DNA of 64,000 nucleotides from positions 1 to 64,000 of the forward strand of contig JAFQCI010000023.1 of assembly GCA_017416505.1 (NCBI GenBank). The letters run 5' to 3'. Position 1 is the stretch's first letter; every line of letters starts with the position of its first letter. Shown here piece after piece: positions 60,976 to 64,000 of this stretch. The translations under genes were made by a program, and so were the position numbers. This DNA comes from Lachnospiraceae bacterium. GTDB lineage: Bacteria; Bacillota_A; Clostridia; Lachnospirales; Lachnospiraceae. The notes below the pieces were generated by a model. It searched no databases. It was not told the origin of the DNA and worked only from the letters and a program-made list of their open reading frames with translations.

Positions 60976-62508
60976 TTATTTTACAAGCAAAGACTTTCCT
61001 GTCATTTCTTTTGGTTGTTCCATTCCCATTAATTCGATTAAAGTTGGAGCGATATCTGCTAAACAACCGCCTTCTCTTAACTTATAATCTCCACCATTTA
61101 CTAAAATAAATGGAACTTCATTAGTAGTATGAGCAGTAAACGGTGAACCATTATCATAATCAATCAACTGTTCTGCATTACCATGGTCTGCACAAATAAA
61201 CATTTGTCCGCCAACTTCCTTAATAGCATCCACTGCATTCTGAACGCAGGTATCTACTGCTTCTACTGCCTTTACTGCTGCATCTACTACTCCGGTATGT
61301 CCAACCATATCTGGATTTGCGAAGTTTACAATAATAACATCATACTTATCAGATTTAATCGCATCTACCAATCTGGAACCAACTTCCGGTGCACTCATTT
61401 CTGGTTGTAAGTCATAAGTTGCAACTGCTGGTGATTTCACTAAAGAACGCTCTTCTCCTTCGTTTGGTTCTTCTACACCACCATTAAAGAAGAAAGTAAC
61501 ATGAGCATATTTTTCAGTTTCGGCAAGTCTTAACTGAGTCTTTCCATTTGCAGCTAAGAATTCGCCAAAAGTATTGGTAATAGATTCTTTCTTAAATGCC
61601 ACTTCTTTATTTTCAATGGTTGCATCATAATCTGTAAATGCAACAAATACGATGTTCATAAAATCTCTCTTAAATGCGTCAAACTTTTCATCACAAAGAG
61701 TTCTTGTAATTTCTCTTGCTCTATCTGGTCTGAAGTTAAAGAATACAACAGAGTCCTTTTCCTTAATCGTAGCAACCGGCTTACCATCTTCCTTTACAAC
61801 AGTAGGTACTACGAATTCATCCAAAACATCATTCTTATAGGAATTGCCAACTGCACAGATTCCACAAGCTGCTTCTTCTCCTTCTCCAAGAACTAAAGCA
61901 TCATAAGCTTTTTGAACTCTATCCCATCTGTTATCACGGTCCATTGCATAGTAACGTCCGGATACAGTAGCAATCTTACCTACACCGATTTCGTCCATTT
62001 TTGCCTGTAATTCTTCTACAAATCCCTTACCTGAATTTGGAGCAGTATCACGTCCATCTAAAAATACATGAACATATACATTTTCAATTCCATTTCTCTT
62101 TGCAAGTTCTAACAAGCCATATAAATGCGTATTATGGCTGTGAACACCACCATCTGATAACAATCCCATAAAATGCAAATCAGAACCATTGTCCTTTACA
62201 TTTTTTACTGCTTTTAATAATGCTTCATTTTCAAAGAAATCACCATCTTGAATTGATTTTGTAATTCTGGTAAGTTCCTGATATACAATTCTTCCGGCAC
62301 CCATATTTAAATGTCCAACTTCAGAATTACCCATTTGACCTTCTGGAAGTCCTACTGCCATTCCACTGGCATTTCCTTTTACAAATGGACATTCTGCCAT
62401 TAACTTGTCCATAGCAGGAGTTTTCGCCAATGCAACTGCATTTCCTTCCTGTTTGCTATTTAATCCATATCCATCAAGAATCATTAGTACTGTTGGTTTC
62501 TTATTCAT
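60976..62508 (-). CDS. gpmI: 2,3-bisphosphoglycerate-independent phosphoglycerate mutase
   Basis: 510 residues from ATG 62508 (MNKKPTVLMILDGYGLN); the frame upstream is leader. Metal site LDGYG, catalytic Ser in GQMGNSEVGHLNMGAGR, then GRYYAMDRDNRWDR, VFFNFRPDRAREITR and DHGNAEQL near the end. Interconverts 3- and 2-phosphoglycerate in glycolysis using Mn2+. Length is standard. Confidence 0.95.
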   Translation of the reverse strand: MNKKPTVLMILDGYGLNSKQEGNAVALAKTPAMDKLMAECPFVKGNASGMAVGLPEGQMGNSEVGHLNMGAGRIVYQELTRITKSIQDGDFFENEALLKAVKNVKDNGSDLHFMGLLSDGGVHSHNTHLYGLLELAKRNGIENVYVHVFLDGRDTAPNSGKGFVEELQAKMDEIGVGKIATVSGRYYAMDRDNRWDRVQKAYDALVLGEGEEAACGICAVGNSYKNDVLDEFVVPTVVKEDGKPVATIKEKDSVVFFNFRPDRAREITRTLCDEKFDAFKRDFMNIVFVAFTDYDATIENKEVAFKKESITNTFGEFLAANGKTQLRLAETEKYAHVTFFFNGGVEEPNEGEERSLVKSPAVATYDLQPEMSAPEVGSRLVDAIKSDKYDVIIVNFANPDMVGHTGVVDAAVKAVEAVDTCVQNAVDAIKEVGGQMFICADHGNAEQLIDYDNGSPFTAHTTNEVPFILVNGGDYKLREGGCLADIAPTLIELMGMEQPKEMTGKSLLVK

Positions 62509-62613
62509 TGTTTTTATCCAATCCTTTCGTTCTTCATTTCTCCACTCTATATCATAGCACAAAAGTACGATTTTGCAATTTATTTTTTTAATTTTTCTAT
62601 ATGAAAGTGCAAT

Positions 62614-62805
62614 TTATCTTAAAAACAATAGTAATACAACTATACATAAAAAACTACAGGAATGACTTTTTTCAAAATGTTCTGCTTTTTTTATCTGTTC
62701 CTTCCCTTCTTTTTCAAGATTTTTTTTCTCTTTTTCTTTCTTTTTCATACAAACAGGGTCTACTTCATAAATCGTGTCTTCTTCCATTACAAGATTTACA
62801 TTCAT
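62614..62805 (-). CDS. Small tail-anchored protein, 63 aa
   Basis: Ribosome site AAAGGTGATAGTAGTTT. Acidic N-terminus with DTIYEVDPVCMKKKE, a Lys/Glu-rich middle and a hydrophobic C-terminal end (CSFLCIVVLLLFL). Resembles small Lachnospiraceae proteins that I recall but cannot name. Confidence 0.5.
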   Translation of the reverse strand: MNVNLVMEEDTIYEVDPVCMKKKEKEKKNLEKEGKEQIKKAEHFEKSHSCSFLCIVVLLLFLR

Positions 62806-62893
62806 AAACTACTATCACCTTTCATAAATTGTATTAATAATATTTAGTATATGTAATGAAAGGCAATCTGACATTTCAGAAAGGAATGATTTT

Positions 62894-63349
62894 ATGGAAA
62901 ATAAATCATACAATCAAAATACAGATTCATTTTACTCCTCACCCTACTCCATGTTTGAAGAAGCATTACCTTTTATAAGTCAATCCATGCAAATCCCTTT
63001 TGCTATCTTCTTAAAAATAAACGAAATGAAATATCTAATGGGTCAACAGGAAAAAGGAGAATATTTAAGTGCCTGTTCCGTAAATCCAAACGATTATGAA
63101 AGTATGCTTTTTTCTATGCGTAAAAGAGCCAACCCTGCCCAGGCAGCAAAGTTAGATATGATGTTACAAATGATGCAGGCAATGAAGTTATTCCGTACCT
63201 ATCAATCGGTTTTGTCCACAACCGGAAAAGGGCCGGAAAATGACATCATATCAACACTTGCCAGCAGTTCAGGAATCAGTCCTGATATGATAGAACTTCT
63301 TATGCAGACTTTAAAATCTTCTAATCAAGATAACCAGTCACAATCCTGA
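62894..63349 (+). CDS. Hypothetical protein, 151 aa
   Basis: Ribosome site AGAAAGGAATGATTTT. Helical; YSMFEEALPFISQSMQIPFA then KLDMMLQMMQAMKLFRTYQ. The next gene is on the same strand. Looks like a lineage-specific Clostridia family. Confidence 0.6.
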   Translation: MENKSYNQNTDSFYSSPYSMFEEALPFISQSMQIPFAIFLKINEMKYLMGQQEKGEYLSACSVNPNDYESMLFSMRKRANPAQAAKLDMMLQMMQAMKLFRTYQSVLSTTGKGPENDIISTLASSSGISPDMIELLMQTLKSSNQDNQSQS

Positions 63350-63465
63350 TATGCGATGTAAAAACCTCAAGGATTTATATTCCTCTTCCATCCATCATAT
63401 CTAAAGTAGATATGACATAATTCATAAAAACCACTAAATCAAAAAAAAATAGAAAGGAATTTTTC

Positions 63466-63747
63466 ATGTCACAGTCCATCAAAAACAACCCTGAATTTTC
63501 CTCCATCAATCCTCAAAAACTAGAGCTGATTGATGATTTCGTGCAACAAAACCAAGGCAAAAAAGTTCAGGAATTAATCCCTCAATTTATTGCCCTAAAA
63601 TCAAAAATGGTACAAAAAGGACTCTCCTTTACACCGGCAGAAAGCGACTTAATGCTGAATGTTTTAAAACAATCCATGACTCCGGAGGAGCAAAAAAGAG
63701 TCGAACAAATGCAAAATATGGTTCATGGTAAAAAAAACGGATTTTAG
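63466..63747 (+). CDS. Hypothetical protein, 93 aa
   Basis: Ribosome site GAAAGGAATTTTTC. Helical, with KLELIDDFVQQNQGKKVQEL and LKQSMTPEEQKRVEQMQNMV. Same strand as the 62.9-kb gene; a strong terminator follows. Confidence 0.6.
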   Translation: MSQSIKNNPEFSSINPQKLELIDDFVQQNQGKKVQELIPQFIALKSKMVQKGLSFTPAESDLMLNVLKQSMTPEEQKRVEQMQNMVHGKKNGF

Positions 63748-63759
63748 GCATAAAAAAAT

Positions 63760-63807
63760 CCCCCTGGCGTTGTTTTTCTATTTATCAACAAAAACAACGC
63801 CAGGGGG
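63760..63807. terminator. Strong bidirectional terminator
   Basis: Perfect 18-bp arms (starting CCCCCTGGCGTTG) with a 12-base loop. Confidence 0.8.
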
Positions 63808-63838
63808 GGAACCTTTCCAAAAAGTCATATTTAGACAC

Positions 63839-64000
63839 TTAAATATAATCTGAAATACATGATGAAACAATTATAACTGTATACAACACCAAAATACGAT
63901 TTATAAAAACTAGAAGTGCTCTTGAAAAATCTATTTTCATTACTTCATTCGTTTTTTTAATTTCATAGTGCATTCTCACTTTCGATTTTTCAAACCAAAC
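63839..64000 (-). CDS. C-terminal part of an unknown protein (runs off window)
   Basis: The minus frame is open from the window edge to TAA at 63841-63839, giving at least 53 residues with a hydrophobic end (FINRILVLYTVIIVSSCISD). No family recognised; could be a chance frame. Confidence 0.3.
   Translation of the reverse strand, partial: VWFEKSKVRMHYEIKKTNEVMKIDFSRALLVFINRILVLYTVIIVSSCISDYI

Overview
The window joins two kinds of DNA from a low-GC Gram-positive bacterium, most likely a Lachnospiraceae (Clostridia). This is inferred from the chromosomal order gpmI-secG-rnr-smpB-ssrA, the AT-rich composition, strong AGGAGG ribosome sites and frequent TTG/GTG starts; the genus cannot be fixed by eye. 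Bases 1 to about 47,720 are the right-hand part of a large tailed-phage genome. Bases from about 47,722 to 64,000 are ordinary chromosome.

Phage part. The left edge is the first ~1,889 codons of a tape-measure protein, so the virion genes lie mostly outside the window. Then come a MazF/PemK-like protein, a zinc-ribbon protein, two tiny HTH proteins and a 1,094-residue single-chain RNA polymerase of the two-barrel RdRP/YonO class (8.3-11.5 kb). From 11.9 to 22.2 kb lie small accessory genes, a replication-initiator-like gene with five tandem iterons in front of it, two cold-shock-domain proteins and a TubR-TubZ (type III) partition pair. Seven gene gaps between 16.5 and 22.3 kb carry the same short motif, nearly always beside a hairpin. 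From 22.3 to 28 kb are a small-RNA candidate, a methylase-specificity fusion with degenerate catalytic motifs, and a KAP ATPase cassette that appears to have cut into a ParB-like gene. From 28 to 38 kb are zinc-finger proteins, a tyrosine integrase with a divergent micro-gene, an XRE repressor, an HNH nuclease, a sigma-like factor and a divergent control region with four spaced operators; a fifth operator sits at the repressor's own promoter. From 38.7 to 47.4 kb are a zinc-ribbon/lipoprotein operon, an HNH-like protein, a primase, a structured leader RNA and small proteins including an HU-like one.

Junction. At 47,687-47,743 a ribosome site and eight codons match the N-terminus of HisH and then diverge. 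An 8-bp inverted repeat with an 11-bp spacer lies exactly there, as expected for a tyrosine-recombinase core site. I infer that the phage is integrated in the 5' end of hisH. Iterons, Rep-like protein and TubRZ further suggest that it can also replicate as a plasmid (phage-plasmid).

Chromosome part. This holds a charged membrane protein, a Sir2-like protein, CheV, lipoproteins, a HAMP histidine kinase with its OmpR-type regulator, ssrA (tmRNA), smpB, rnr, secG, gpmI and a few small lineage genes. smpB, rnr and ssrA form the trans-translation/RNA-quality-control group.

How the phage genes may work together (inference): the XRE repressor holds the 36.8-kb divergent promoters. Their release expresses a leftward operon with the sigma-like factor. 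The RdRP/YonO-class polymerase would then transcribe a later gene set, possibly from a conserved element seen at 7.7 and 15.7 kb or from the repeated intergenic modules.
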